Of a stretch of 64,000 nt of DNA, positions 31,762-42,485 are shown in pieces; within the stretch, counting starts at the first letter, position 1; the number at the start of each line of letters is the position of its first letter. A program made the translations under genes and the position numbers. The notes under the pieces are model-generated. The model ran no database searches and had not been told where the DNA came from. It saw nothing but the letters and a program-made list of their open reading frames with translations. The stretch comes from Odiellus spinosus (taxonomy: Eukaryota > Arthropoda > Arachnida > Opiliones > Phalangiidae): the NCBI GenBank assembly GCA_963920705.1, contig OY987230.1, forward strand, positions 8,131,185 through 8,195,184, written 5' to 3'.

Positions 31762-32283
31762 AGGCTGTCACGACGTAAAATCATGGAGTAATAATAAAGG
31801 GAGGGCCAGACGTATAATCATGGAGTAGATATAATAAAGGGAGAGCCAGAGGTAAAATCATTGAATAATAATAAAGGGAGAGCCCGACGTTAAATCATGG
31901 AGTAGGGATAGTAAAGGGAGAGCCCGACGTTAAATCATGGAGTAGGGATAGTAAATGGAGAGCCAGACGTAAAATCATCGAGTAGGGATAATAAAGGGAT
32001 AACCAGACGTAAAATCATGGAGTAGGGATAATAAAGGGAGAGCCTGACGTAGAATCATGGAGTAGGGATAATAAAGGGAGAGCCTGACGTTAAATCATGG
32101 AGTAGGGATAATAAAGGGAGAGCCAGACGTAAATCATGGAGTAGGAATATTAACGGGAGAGTCAGACATAAAATCATGGAGTGGGGATAATAAAGGGAGA
32201 GTCAGACGTAAAATCATGGAGTAAGGAAAATAAAGGGAGAGCCAGAAGTTATCATGGAACAGGGATAATAAAGGGAGAGCCAG
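31762..32283. repeat. 40-bp tandem repeat array
   Basis: About 13 copies of a ~40-bp unit with AGCCAGACGTAAAATCATGG and AGTAGGGATAATAAAGGGAG. Copies vary by single substitutions and one- to three-base deletions. The shared CAGACGTAAAATCATGGAG core keeps it recognisable throughout. Confidence 0.92.
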
Positions 32284-33494
32284 TCCTCATCAGTTAATTC
32301 ACCCGCGTTCTGGCTGTGATATGCTTGCTTTCAGCAGTCTTTTTCGTATAAGTACTAAATCTAGAAAGTCCTACCCTTTTGTATAGTAAAATACATTCCA
32401 GAAATAAACTACGTCATATATCGGAGCTATATATTTTGGACATCTTCATTTTGAAATTTCTTAATACCGCTTCAACCCAGTCTACCCAGAGGTATAAATT
32501 TTGATGGTGATTCAATAGTATGATAAAAATAGAAATATAATCCATAGACTTTAAGATAAAAAAATTGTGACACCCTCACTTTAAAGTAACCTTTGAACTA
32601 TGTCTTCACGCAAAATACAAAAATAATAATTTCCTCTGATATTTACAAAATAACCTGCACGTTATTCATAGCTTGAATGAACCCAATAAAATAATATTTC
32701 GCTTCCCACAACCTAACCTATAACCTATAACCGTAACAACCATGATTGAAAATAATAATTAAAACACGCAATATGTAAATCTTCGCTACTCGAAACTTTC
32801 AGACTTACAAATTAGTCTCCTTCGCGTGATAATAAATGAAATTTGAATAAAAAAAAGTCTCTTCGTGCGCCATAGACGTAAGTGGTACATGGCCTTTCTA
32901 TAGCGTATACGATACGCTAGCTAACAGAGCAGAGTAAAGAGTATGTTAAAAGTTTTCCCGATATCGTGGAATACGGGGGAAAGAGTTTTCCGGTAATGTA
33001 AATGTTTGACGAGCTGTTTTCTGTCAGCCTCATTAACTAAAACAAACACTCAAAAGAGGGGAATACCCCTTTAGAGCTATAAAACTTCGATATACTTATG
33101 TAGGTCGGTCGGGTCGCTAAGCCTAACTGCTATACGAGGCCTAGGTTCTCATCATTTACCCAACCGGAAGAATCCTGGCGCTTGGGGCGAAAAAAATTCT
33201 ACTCCCGAAACATCAGACAAATTCCTTGCAATCCTTAACATATATTGAAAGGAATTTTAGCGAGTATCCTATGGGATACGATAGGAATACGGTAGTGGCG
33301 TGAAATTAATTTCTTTGTAAAAAGGTTAAATGTGTCATCAGAGTACAAACTACTAGTTTTTTTTTTTTGGTTGAAATTGATAAACTAGGGCTTACGAATT
33401 GGTTCTTGTCCAATTGAATTGTTCTAATTATAAATATCCTAAACTTTTAAACTTAAACTTGAATTAAATCAGCTTTAGTTGAAGCTTTCCTTCT
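32284..33494. other. Non-coding stretch with one degraded repeat
   Basis: About 32340-32570 resembles 16100-16260/16585-16660 and 36830-36960, sharing CCAGAAATAAACTACGTCAT and ACCCAGAGGTATAAA. Otherwise nothing recognised. Confidence 0.4.
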
Positions 33495-33664
33495 AGAGAT
33501 CGGGGTTTGGACAAAATAATCCACAACTATCAGTTAATCATAAAAAAATAATCGGAAAATTATTCGCGATTACATTGGATTTAACATAGACTTTCCTCGA
33601 AAAATTTTAAGTTATGAATAAAGATAAAATAATCAGAAATTTTCTTGTCCAAACCCCGATCTCT
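33495..33664. mobile_element. Short inverted-repeat element, family M1, copy 4 (reverse orientation)
   Basis: Both 20-bp ends, AGAGATCGGGGTTTGGACAA and its inverse, are intact. The internal sequence runs opposite to copies 1-3. The flanks CCTTCT and ACATTC do not form a clear duplication. Confidence 0.88.
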
Positions 33665-34516
33665 ACATTCAGTTTTGAAAAGAAAACCAATTCACATAAA
33701 ATTTAATTTCGTACAAGGAAGACATATTACGGTGAAATTTAGATTGTCCCGACTTTCTGGGGCATTTTTCCAAAAAATAAAGGGGGTAACGAAAAGGGTA
33801 TAACCGTTTATAGACTAACCTAATGTTACCTGTAACTTGCACGTGAAAATATATACCCCAGCCCTTAACTATAGCGTGAAAGTACGCCTCTAAAAGCTGG
33901 TACAATTTTGTGTTTACCATTGAGTTTAATAATAAGCAGCTTATATACAAATTGGATCGATTCCCATTTGACCGAAAATAACCAAAAATGGCAGGGTTTT
34001 TTTAAAAATCATTCAAAGTATTTCCAATAGCTAGAAACTATATATACAACGACATATAATCACTACGACATCTTGCCACTGAGATCTAATCAGCGCTCTA
34101 AAGTTATATGGCGCATCCTGCACTAATTTGCTATTTTCAGAAAGCGCTATTTGGCTGGAAAATGACAAACAATCAATATAAATGCCGTATAATAAGTAGA
34201 TTCGATTAGCCATGTTTCGGTTCAATGTTTTGCGTCGGTCCAATGGGCTTCTGTAGAATAAAAATAGGCTCATAAGGGGACCAATGATAATAAGTTCATT
34301 TAAAAAAGTTTTTATCCGGTTTGGAAAGGTTAAATAGTAACATCTTGGGGTCAATTTCCGATATATCCTAAAAGTTGTCAATTACTAGCTCGCAAAATTG
34401 ATTTGAACATTCAAAACTGTGGCCAATGTAAACGTTGCTTAATTTAATTTGCAAAAGCATTCTGAAGAATTATTCTAAATAATAATTATGTGTTTATTTA
34501 TTTTCTTTTAATACAG
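33665..34516. other. Intron or upstream flank of the mannosidase exon
   Basis: There are no exon signs before the acceptor at 34515-34516. Two minus-strand frames (33669-33950, 34031-34381) have no family resemblance and cover A+T-rich DNA. The last 25 bases are pyrimidine-rich and end in TACAG, fitting a 3' splice site. Confidence 0.5.
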
Positions 34517-34689
34517 GTTTTCGTCCTTCCTCACTCGCACAACGACCCGGGATGGTTAAAGACTTTCGACGGCTATTTCCTATCGTCTACCGCCTTTATA
34601 CTCAACAATATGGTTGACCGACTCGACAAATATCGAAATATGACGTTCATTTGGTCGGAAATCTCTTTTTTCGCCAAGTGGTGGGACAG
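34517..34689 (+). CDS. MAN2A1: Mannosidase II exon A (zinc-binding motif)
   Basis: This exon encodes residues 1-57 and two bases of codon 58, starting [13 protein letters not shown]. The acceptor is TTTTAATACAG and the donor CAG|GTAAAT at 34690. Phase 0 enters, so the preceding exon must end on a complete codon. The in-frame ATG at 34490 lies in intron sequence and is not the start. Confidence 0.92.
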
Positions 34690-37600
34690 GTAAATGATGT
34701 CAAAGACTTAAATACTCGAATAAAGGACAAGTCTCATTTAAATTCACATTTTTAGTTACCAAGATATCACCATCAAAATATATAATTCTCTATAACCGCG
34801 TTCATACTAGGCATTGGAATCGATTTAAACCGTTTCAAAACGATTATCTGGTGTGAACGGGAAACCGTCTATCCTCGAATTGATTTGATTCGATTTCCCA
34901 AAACTGCTTCGGGAACCAGATTCGTACCGATTCGGTTTCAACAACCGATAGATGAAGCTACGATAAATCGATTCATAAAGATAATGCAGAACGCGTGACG
35001 CTTAAAACGATTCCTGGCGATTTCAATATCGGTTTGATTTTACCGTTTCAAACCAATTAAGAAAGGCTAGTGTGACCGTAGCTTACTTAACTAAAGCCGC
35101 GTTCAAACTTGAGAACGTTTGAGTTTTGGAAAGGTCACTTGAACTGTAAAAAGTTAAATCTAAGAATTTTATTTTTCAAACTTCCAAGTTAAAATCTCCA
35201 AGGGAATCCCTAATACCTAAATTTAACGCTCTATGGAATGGTGTACTTAGTTTTGCTCTAATTTTTTTTCTCTTTATTACGTCATACCAAAAGTCTATCA
35301 CTATATTCCATAAAAGTAAAGACCGCCACATAGCTTAATAGTACAGACTCCCTAAGTAAGTCCTTGTAGTTTAACGCCAATATTTTAGAACTTTATTAAA
35401 CTATTTTTGATTTAAAACATTCTCAAATTAATATCAAGTATAGGAAGACAGCAGAGAGGCAAGGGGGAATGAAAGCCTGACGTTATGGAACCCCCTTATT
35501 GGGTAAGCGCTTGTAAGGGCGAATACTGTTCTCCCTTACTAAGTGGGATGGCACCGAGATGAGAGATAGAAGCCTATGACGTATCAATGTCTCCTTTGCT
35601 GACTCCCTATACATAAATGAGTTCTTGTAAAAAATGCCACGCATGAACGACGGTTAAGTTTGAAAATGAATAACTTTCTTATTTTTTGCCCGATTTTGAT
35701 GTAGTTTGTCCCATTTTGAAGCTTCCATCAAACTCTACAAGAATATCTCTCTAAAAAATAAATTTGAATTGAGATCTATCCTTTAAAATGTAACGTAATA
35801 AACTCCAGCGCGGTTACCGCTTAACTAAGCTTATAAAGAAACGTCACTTAACGAATAGAAACCCGACTATATAGTAATTAGAGCTTAATAAAACGACAAC
35901 TTCCGGGGACGTTAGGATGCGCGAAACACAATCGAGTTAAGGGCGTTGATGGCTCTCGTCTTGTCACCCCGTTTTAGTTAAAACGTTTTTGTTGTTTCCA
36001 CACCCTCTCGTCGTCATTATATAGTTTTTTCACTCCCCATGATTAATCTTTCAAAGTTGAGGGAGTTTTTTTATTTTTTTTTATTAAAGGGAAGATGACA
36101 TGAATATAAAGAAATGGTTTTAGTTTAGCCGTTTCTAATAAACTTGTCTAATACTTGTCTAATAATTGTAGACAAGTATTAGTTTTAGGTTTCGTATAGA
36201 ATTTGGGAAACCTAATCAAGTTAAGGAAATGGAAAGATTTAGAGTAGATAGCAAGGAATGATTGGAAATGTAAATATTGGTCAAATTGTCAGGGAATTTC
36301 TTGGAGTTCTTGCGAAATTTTGCGAGATATATCATAAAATGTTTATTTTCCTGAGCTCAGTGTCGCCACTTCGAAGTGGAGTAAATTATCTTTATGGTAG
36401 TTAGTCTTGAATAAAGGAACTTGTTTGTATCTTTGAGGCGTAAATGCAAAGAATTTAACTAAAATATAATTAAAGTTACTCCAGAATTATAGTTACGGGT
36501 ATAAAAATTTTCAGGGTGGATTGGAAATATGTAAATAAGTAAATATAGGCCGAATTGTCTGGGATTTTTTTTTTAAATATTGGGCATACGTCGAAAAAAA
36601 ATGTAGGAAAAAGGTAGAAATTATGTTTTTTACAGAGAAACCAACATGTCTTTATTTATCAGACGTTTCGAGCCGAGGTTCTTCTTCGGGCAATCGTTGT
36701 TTAGTGCAATTTTATCATAAAATAGAGCAAAATTGGGGGACCAATGAAAATCAAAATGAATTACTTTTATCACCAGTTGATTCTCGCTCGATCGTTCTGG
36801 AACGTGAAAAGGTTGTTTCGAGCGTTTTTTTCGTGAAAGTACATTTTACCTTTCGTCTGAAAGTTATCGTAAATTACGTTCCAGAAATAAACTACGTCAT
36901 ATATAGGAACAAAATGACCTATAAATTTTTGACATTTTCATTTTCTTAAGAACCCAGAACTAAAACTAAAAATTGGCATTCCAAAAACACCTCCTTTTAA
37001 CTTAAAACGCTTGTTTAAACATTGCAAAAAACCTTATAACCTCCTCATAAAACGCCTAAATCTAGCCTTAATAAAATTAATTCAAAGTTTGAGTTTAATT
37101 AAAAGCTGCGCATTTGCCATAAAAACTCGCGCTTCCATACTCGTGTTCAAGAGGAGATTGTATGGACTACTTTCTTTCCTATGAACTTTAACATTGCGTA
37201 TCAATTCGCTTCTACTTTTGTCATTTTGCTCCGTCGCTCGAAATTTTAGTGTTGCCGACAGACGTCCGTACATAGATCTAATTAAATATTTTGATGATGA
37301 CATTCAGCCAGCTTCAATATTTAACTCATTGACATAAACTGGGATCTTGTATCAAAGAATTTCCTTCCATACAAGCAGCTGTTGAACTGAGTTAATTATA
37401 TTTATAATCGGGGCAGGGGAAATTGATTTTAAATAGAAATGTCAAGATATTTTTACACTAAAACTTTTTACAAGCTTAGGACCATATTCTCTTTCAAGCT
37501 TTTCGAGAGAACCAATCAAGCTTTTCCTTTATTTTATTGAATTCTTGATTTAATCTTCCATCCGCGACGACGTACAGTATCGCCTATTAAAAGTAATTAA

Positions 37601-40600
37601 AGAATTTCCCGGTGATATAAGTGCTTGTTCTTTGTCTCTAATTGGGTTTTATAAATCGGAACGTTTGACAGTTTGAGTTACGAGTAAATTATTCATTAAA
37701 GACGGTTATTTTAATTGAGAGGCGAATACTTATTCTTTAAAGCTTTGCTTTTATTAATGTTTAATTAAAAATAAATATTTTATAGTCCAAAAGGAACCTA
37801 ATGAAAGTAATTGGCTTTCCCAAATCAGAGAAAATCTTCTAATTTGGTAAAAAATGGTCCCAATTTGAAAATTTCAACATAATTAAACCAAATAGATGAA
37901 ATTAAATAACCAGAATATTTGATCTCTTTTTTTTTAATTAAGTTGGAATATTTATAATTTGGACCATTTTTGATCCAATTTTTTCCGTTATTCTATAGCT
38001 GCGTTCATACTAGTCCTTTTAATCGATTTAAACCGTTTCAAAACGTCTATTCTCGAATGATTTGATTCAATTTCTTGAAACTGCTTCGGGAACCAGTTCT
38101 ATACCGATTCGGTTCAATAGCAGATATATGAAGCTACAATAAATAGATTTATAAAGACAATGCGTGAACGCGTGACGCTTGAAACGATTCCCGGCGATTT
38201 GAATATCGGTTTGGTTTTACCGTTTCAAATCGATTGCGAAATGCTAGTGTGACCGTAGCTTAAGGGAGTTGGAGCGCATAGAAGTGAATAGTCACGCGAT
38301 CAATTTGACGAGGCCCTAATCGAAACGTGTCTACTTTAATGATAGGGCAAAATTAGATATTGTTTATCGATGTCTGTCAAGAAAATATTTTAAACCCATT
38401 ATGGCCACATAAAGAAAAGCTCGAGGAAAAAAATCAGGCTCAGACTTGTTTATCGTTTCGCTGTTCCTTTAATTCCTTTAATTAAAACAGTTCAGTCGGT
38501 GCGTGACTTTCCAGCGTCTAGACTTTTCTTCCCTTTGATGAATTCTTTCTTCGCGCGATCCTTTCCATTACATAAAAGTGCATTCTCTTCACGCATCCAT
38601 TCTCGTGTTTTTTTTTCTTTCCCTAGTGATATACGTTGCTATCCTTTTATTCAACTTGCCCCTTTTTCTTTCCATGTAGTTTGAAGAATCGTCCTCAGCT
38701 GCGAGAAACGGTGAAAGAAATGGTTCATCGAGGTCAACTGGAAATGGTGACGGGTGGCTGGGTCATGACGGACGAAGCGGCGGCTCACTATCACGCTATG
38801 GTCGAACAGTTGATCGAGGGTCATCATTGGCTCAAGACTCATTTAGGGGTGGAACCGCGTAACGGGTGGTCAATCGATCCGTTCGGTCACTCGTCTACCG
38901 TCCCCTACTTGCTAAGAGAGTCCGGAATCAAGAACATGATCATTCAGAGAATTCATTTCGCCTGGAAACAATACTTGGCCGAAAGAAAAAGGCTAGAATT
39001 CGTCTGGAAACAATACTTCGATCGACCGTCTCCTTTGGAAACTAACGATGTCAGGGGAGGCGGTGGGCCCAATTCTAAGGACGTACTATGTCACATGACC
39101 CCTTTCGATCTCTACAGCATCAAACACACTTGCGGGCCCGATACCGACGTCTGTTTACAATTCGACTTCAGACGAATCGCGGGAGAATACTCGGAAAGCA
39201 CCGCGGTTCAAATTAGCGACGACAATGTCGAGGAAAAGGCAAAGTTATTGTTGGGTCAATACGGTCGTATCGGTTCCCTATTCCCTCACAACGTAGCCCT
39301 AGTTTTCCTAGGAGACGATTTCCGGTTTAACCACGACATAGAATGGGATCAACAGTACAGCAATTACAAGAAACTCTTCGATTACATCAACGGCCAACCC
39401 GAATTGAACGCGAAAGTCAGTTTCGGTACTTTAGAAGACTATTTCCAAGAGGTACACGGACGAATGGAAAAAACAGAACCAGCCGAGAAGTTCGCCAGTT
39501 TAACTGGGGATTTCTTGCCATACGGAGATATCTACGCGGAAGCCCGACCTTCCTATTGGACGGGATATTTTACAACCAGACCTTATTGGAAACACTTAAC
39601 CAGAGAACTGGAACACTGGCTACGTAGCGCCGAAATATTGTACAGCTTATGCCGTACATTGTCCAAGCAACGAGGCAACGATAAGTTGGTGGAAAGGTTA
39701 AACCAGGATTACGCGTACTTATCGACCGCCAGGCAGAGTTTGGGGCTGTTCCAACACCACGACGCCATCACGGGTACGGCTAAAGCCGACGTTATGCAGG
39801 ATTATGGTCGACGACTCTATAGAGGAATCCGCGAATCAATCGGCGTCATCTCGCACAGCGTACAATACGTCATGTTGAAAGAACCAATCAAAACGGAAGC
39901 CGATCTAAGACCGGCCCACCCAATGACTTCGTACCTATTTCCGGACATAAATCGACCGAACTACGACTCGTTCCCGGAGAAAATACCATTCTCTATACCT
40001 CGCGTCGAAGGTCGCAAAATCGTCGTCTTCAACAGCGCCGTACATCGTCGTCAACAGGTCATCAGAGTCATGGTTAAAAACCCGAGAGTGAAAGTGGTTG
40101 ACGCCAACCTCGCCCAGTTGCCGTCTCAAATCAATCCCGCTTGGAACCGTACGGTGGAAATAATCTCCGGAGTTTACGAATTGAATTTCCTTATCGAGAT
40201 GGGCCCGTTATCTTTGCAAACGCTGACTATTATGGATGACAAACCGCAACCTGACAACGATTCGCCACCGGAAACGAGACCAACCGTTTCCGTGTTCGTC
40301 AACGACGCCTTTTCCGCCAAACCCACAACTTCGATCTTCAATTTTCAAAATCCAAGTTCCAACGATATCGAGCTGGAATCTCCGCACTTGCTCGCCGTTT
40401 TCTGCAAGCAAACTGGTCTCTTGAAAGAATTGAAATTGAAAAGCGACAACGATGTTAGCAACAAGATGAGCTTGACTTTTCAGGCTTATAAGTCCGAAGA
40501 TTTTCGAAGCGGCGCTTATCTTTTTCAACCGAACCGAATGGAACCGATCGTCAACGTGACGGGTCGCTTCCCCGTCATCAGGGTGGTCAGAGGACCAATT

Positions 40601-42211
40601 TTATCCGAGGTGCACACCGTTTATCCTGGAGTTGTCGCGCTGACATCCCGGGTATATCACGTGGATGGTATCTTGGGAGCCGGATTGGAACTAACTAGTA
40701 CCTTTGACATGGCCACCATCGGCGATTCCAATTTGGAGCTTTTTATGCGTTTCGACACGGATATCGCTAGCGAAAACGTTTTTTACACGGATACCAACGG
40801 TTTTCAAATTATGAAACGTTACAACATGCCTCAATTACCCGTTGAAGCTAATTACTATCCCATTACGTCGGCCACCTTCATCGAAGATACTAAAACCAGG
40901 TAAGATTTATGGTTTTTGGCTCTACTATTGTTACAGGCACGTGGGATCAAACTAATTAGAATATGGACCGACGAATTGGGTCTGAAAAGTACTGACTATA
41001 AGGGAAGTAAATTCACTGAAGTAGAGCTCTATCCTAGCTTTTTTGGGGAGACGTCACTTTTCGAATTTTTTCGCGCCTTTAAATCTTTGTGCTCGAGCCG
41101 GAAAACCGCGGATGTATACACGTTAAGCACACAAGCCTATGACAGTATAGTAAAGACGGCGTGAGACATCCTGGAAATTTCGTAGAAGAACAACCATTAG
41201 AAATCCCCGACTTATTCCTAAGTTAATTCCTGACCTTTTGCCCCGATTTGGAAAATTCCTGACTTATCCCGTCTATGCAGGTTCCGTAAGAATACTGTGT
41301 ATGCATAGGCGGTTTCCCGCCAAAAGCTAAATTCAAAAATTTGAGGCGCGAGCTCGTTTTTTAGGTGTCAGGAACGTCTCCCACTAGTTAAAGGGGGCTT
41401 ACTTATACCTATTTACATATTATGACACGCGTATTAAGCACAAATTATTCAATCAATCAAGGCCAAATTAATCTTCGTATATCTAAGAACTTATTTCTTA
41501 ATTATTAATCGAACGTTTACTTTCTGATGTAGACTCTCACTGCTCGTATCTCACGCTCACGGAGTCACGAGTCACAAACCGGGTTCAATGGAAGTCATGT
41601 TAGATCGTCGCCTTCGCTACGACGACAGTCGTGGCTTAGGCGAAGGCGTACAGGACAACAAGAAAACCGCCGCTCAGTTCTGGCTCATCCTCGAAAAACG
41701 TAACCCCATCCCGTCAAACCCGACGAAGGACCAGAAACCGGAAGTGCCCAACCTCACTTTACTCGGACACACCCTTTCCGACGCTCTCAACTACCCTCCC
41801 ATCCTTCTAGTAGCCGAAACGGGCGAAGATAGACCTATGGAGAACTCTATGTCCTTCCTGGAGGGTGGCTTCCCTTGCGACTACCATCTCGTCAACTTGC
41901 GGACTCTTCCGGTTAAGGATAACTTCGAAGAACCGGCGGATAACGCTCTAATGATTCTACACAGGAGAGGATGGACGTGTCAAGTCACGAGTCCTTCGGT
42001 ACCATTCGGTTGCGACGTCAATCATCCGAGTGACAACGCTAACAAAACGGCTAGGTCACTAAACTCGGTCAAGTTAGGTTTGGTGCGAGTTCGTAGTGTC
42101 GAAAAAACTACCTTGACCGGGTTACGGACGATAGAAAAATTACAATCTTTGGGTGACGTGAGTGTGGAGCCCATGAACCTTCAATCCTACAATATCGAGT
42201 TCGCTCCGTGA
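34517..42211 (+). CDS. MAN2A1: Alpha-mannosidase II (GH38), three C-terminal exons; 5' exons not seen
   Basis: Exons at 34517-34689, 38680-40899 and 41533-42211 join in frame to 1023 codons plus stop. The family enzyme trims two mannoses (alpha-1,3 and alpha-1,6) from GlcNAcMan5GlcNAc2 in the Golgi, committing N-glycans to the complex or paucimannose path. In the joined protein: zinc-site motif PHSHNDPGW with H8 and D10; WSIDPFGHS with the likely nucleophile D124; GDDFRF with likely acid/base D271; [11 protein letters not shown] with zinc ligand H418. The catalytic domain covers about 1-345, the middle helical domain about 350-435, and the beta-rich C-terminal part the rest. About 80-100 residues are missing at the N-terminus compared with animal enzymes (about 1100 residues): the cytoplasmic tail, membrane anchor and stem. 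An oddity is that the CC...CPW disulfide region after HTCGPD is replaced: C209 and C216 remain, but the next residue is Leu and no CPW follows. The exons are clearly richer in G+C than the surrounding DNA. Orthology to MAN2A1 rather than another GH38 paralogue is probable, not proven. Confidence 0.93.
34794..35084. mobile_element. MITE with CCGCGTTCATACTAG ends, family G1, copy 1
   Basis: The left end CCGCGTTCATACTAG and right end CTAGTGTGACCGTAGC are imperfect inverses. Internal phrases such as ACTGCTTCGGGAACCAG and GAACGCGTGACGCTTAAAAC recur at 37997-38260. Flanks are TA/TTA-like, as in PIF/Harbinger or mariner-type elements. It lies in the mannosidase intron. A further partial end (AGCCGCGTTCAAACTTGAG) starts at 35094. 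Confidence 0.75.
35439..35613. mobile_element. MITE with TA flanks, family T1, copy 1
   Basis: It starts TATAGGAAGACAGCAG and ends TGCTGACTCCCTATAC. It is collinear with 62851-63025, sharing AGAAGCCTATGACGT-like and CCCTTACTAAGTGGGATGGC-like sequence. TA at the borders would fit a mariner-type element. Confidence 0.75.
36148..36182. repeat. Perfect 13-bp hairpin in the mannosidase intron
   Basis: CTAATACTTGTCT, nine bases AATAATTGT, then the exact inverse AGACAAGTATTAG. If transcribed it would form a stable stem-loop. Function unknown; it could be a residue of a short element, as TTAAAGGGAAGATG lies about 65 bp upstream. Confidence 0.75.
36620..36955. repeat. Degraded dispersed repeat with GACGTTTCGAGCCGAG
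   Basis: The start TTTTTACAGAGAAACCAACA with GACGTTTCGAGCCGAG and TTCTTC matches 54536-54605. The later part CCAGAAATAAACTACGTCAT matches 32398-32418. Together these mark one repeat family. The 108-codon frame across it is not a gene I recognise. Confidence 0.6.
37997..38260. mobile_element. MITE family G1, copy 2
   Basis: Ends AGCTGCGTTCATACTAG and CTAGTGTGACCGTAGCT. The inside shares CGATTTAAACCGTTTCAAAA and GAAACTGCTTCGGGAACCAG with copy 1 in the same orientation. It lies about 420 bp before exon B. Confidence 0.78.
38680..40899 (+). CDS. MAN2A1: Mannosidase II exon B (nucleophile, acid/base, middle domain)
   Basis: This 2220-bp exon completes codon 58 (AG|T, Ser) and continues [16 protein letters not shown]. 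The acceptor is CTTTCCATGTAG, the donor CCAG|GTAAGA at 40900. It carries [34 protein letters not shown] and [11 protein letters not shown], and most of the C-terminal domain up to FIEDTKTR. Frames on the other strand and +2 here are shadows. Confidence 0.95.
40900..41532. other. Mannosidase intron (B-C), 633 bp
   Basis: It is bounded by GTAAGA and TGTAG. The part about 41190-41290 shows TTCCTGACCTTTTG-type phrases like the hAT-like elements at 7.5 and 9.7 kb, with a CAGGTTCCGTAAGAATACTG end-like string. The 82-codon frame at 40916-41164 stops inside the intron and breaks the family alignment, so it is not an exon. Confidence 0.85.
41533..42211 (+). CDS. MAN2A1: Mannosidase II exon C (terminal)
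   Basis: It completes an Arg codon (AG|A) and reads [20 protein letters not shown], then [18 protein letters not shown], a conserved GH38 C-terminal signature, ending EFAP and TGA at 42209-42211. The acceptor is TTTCTGATGTAG. The exon starts 55 bp before the first in-frame ATG at 41588, which is therefore internal. Confidence 0.93.
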
Positions 42212-42444
42212 AGCGTCACGGGAATCGAAGCTTTAAAAGTCACGCTGTGTTTTTACAAAAGTGTGTTACAGAAAAAAAAAACCTCCGTTGATACGAGTAC
42301 TTAAAACATAACTCAAATTATAATTATTAAATAGGCTTCGAAATAGAGGACCGAATAATAATAATTATAAATAATTAAAAGATTAAAACTAAATAACTAA
42401 TCAAAAAACAATATACGATTCAAAAGAACGAGAAGGGAATAGAG

Positions 42445-42485
<41 letters not shown>

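Larger units (their letters stand above)
34690..38679. other. Mannosidase intron (A-B), 3990 bp
   Basis: It is bounded by GTAAAT and TGTAG. It holds several short mobile elements: 34794-35084, 35439-35613, a repeat relic at 36620-36955 and 37997-38260, plus a strong hairpin at 36148-36182. No exon-like frame with splice sites was seen. The frame 38499-38684 runs over the acceptor and is chance. Confidence 0.85.

Noticed and set aside
33669-34381. Minus-strand frames before exon A as an antisense gene
   Set aside because: A+T-rich sequence without domain; nothing but length supports them.
38636-38679. ATG at 38636 or 34490 as mannosidase start
   Set aside because: Both lie in intron sequence before good 3' splice sites, and the residues before the junctions do not fit the family.
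40916-41164. 82-codon frame in the second mannosidase intron as an exon
   Set aside because: It ends in a stop inside the intron, splice sites at 40900 and 41532 join the family sequence exactly without it, and it matches nothing in GH38.
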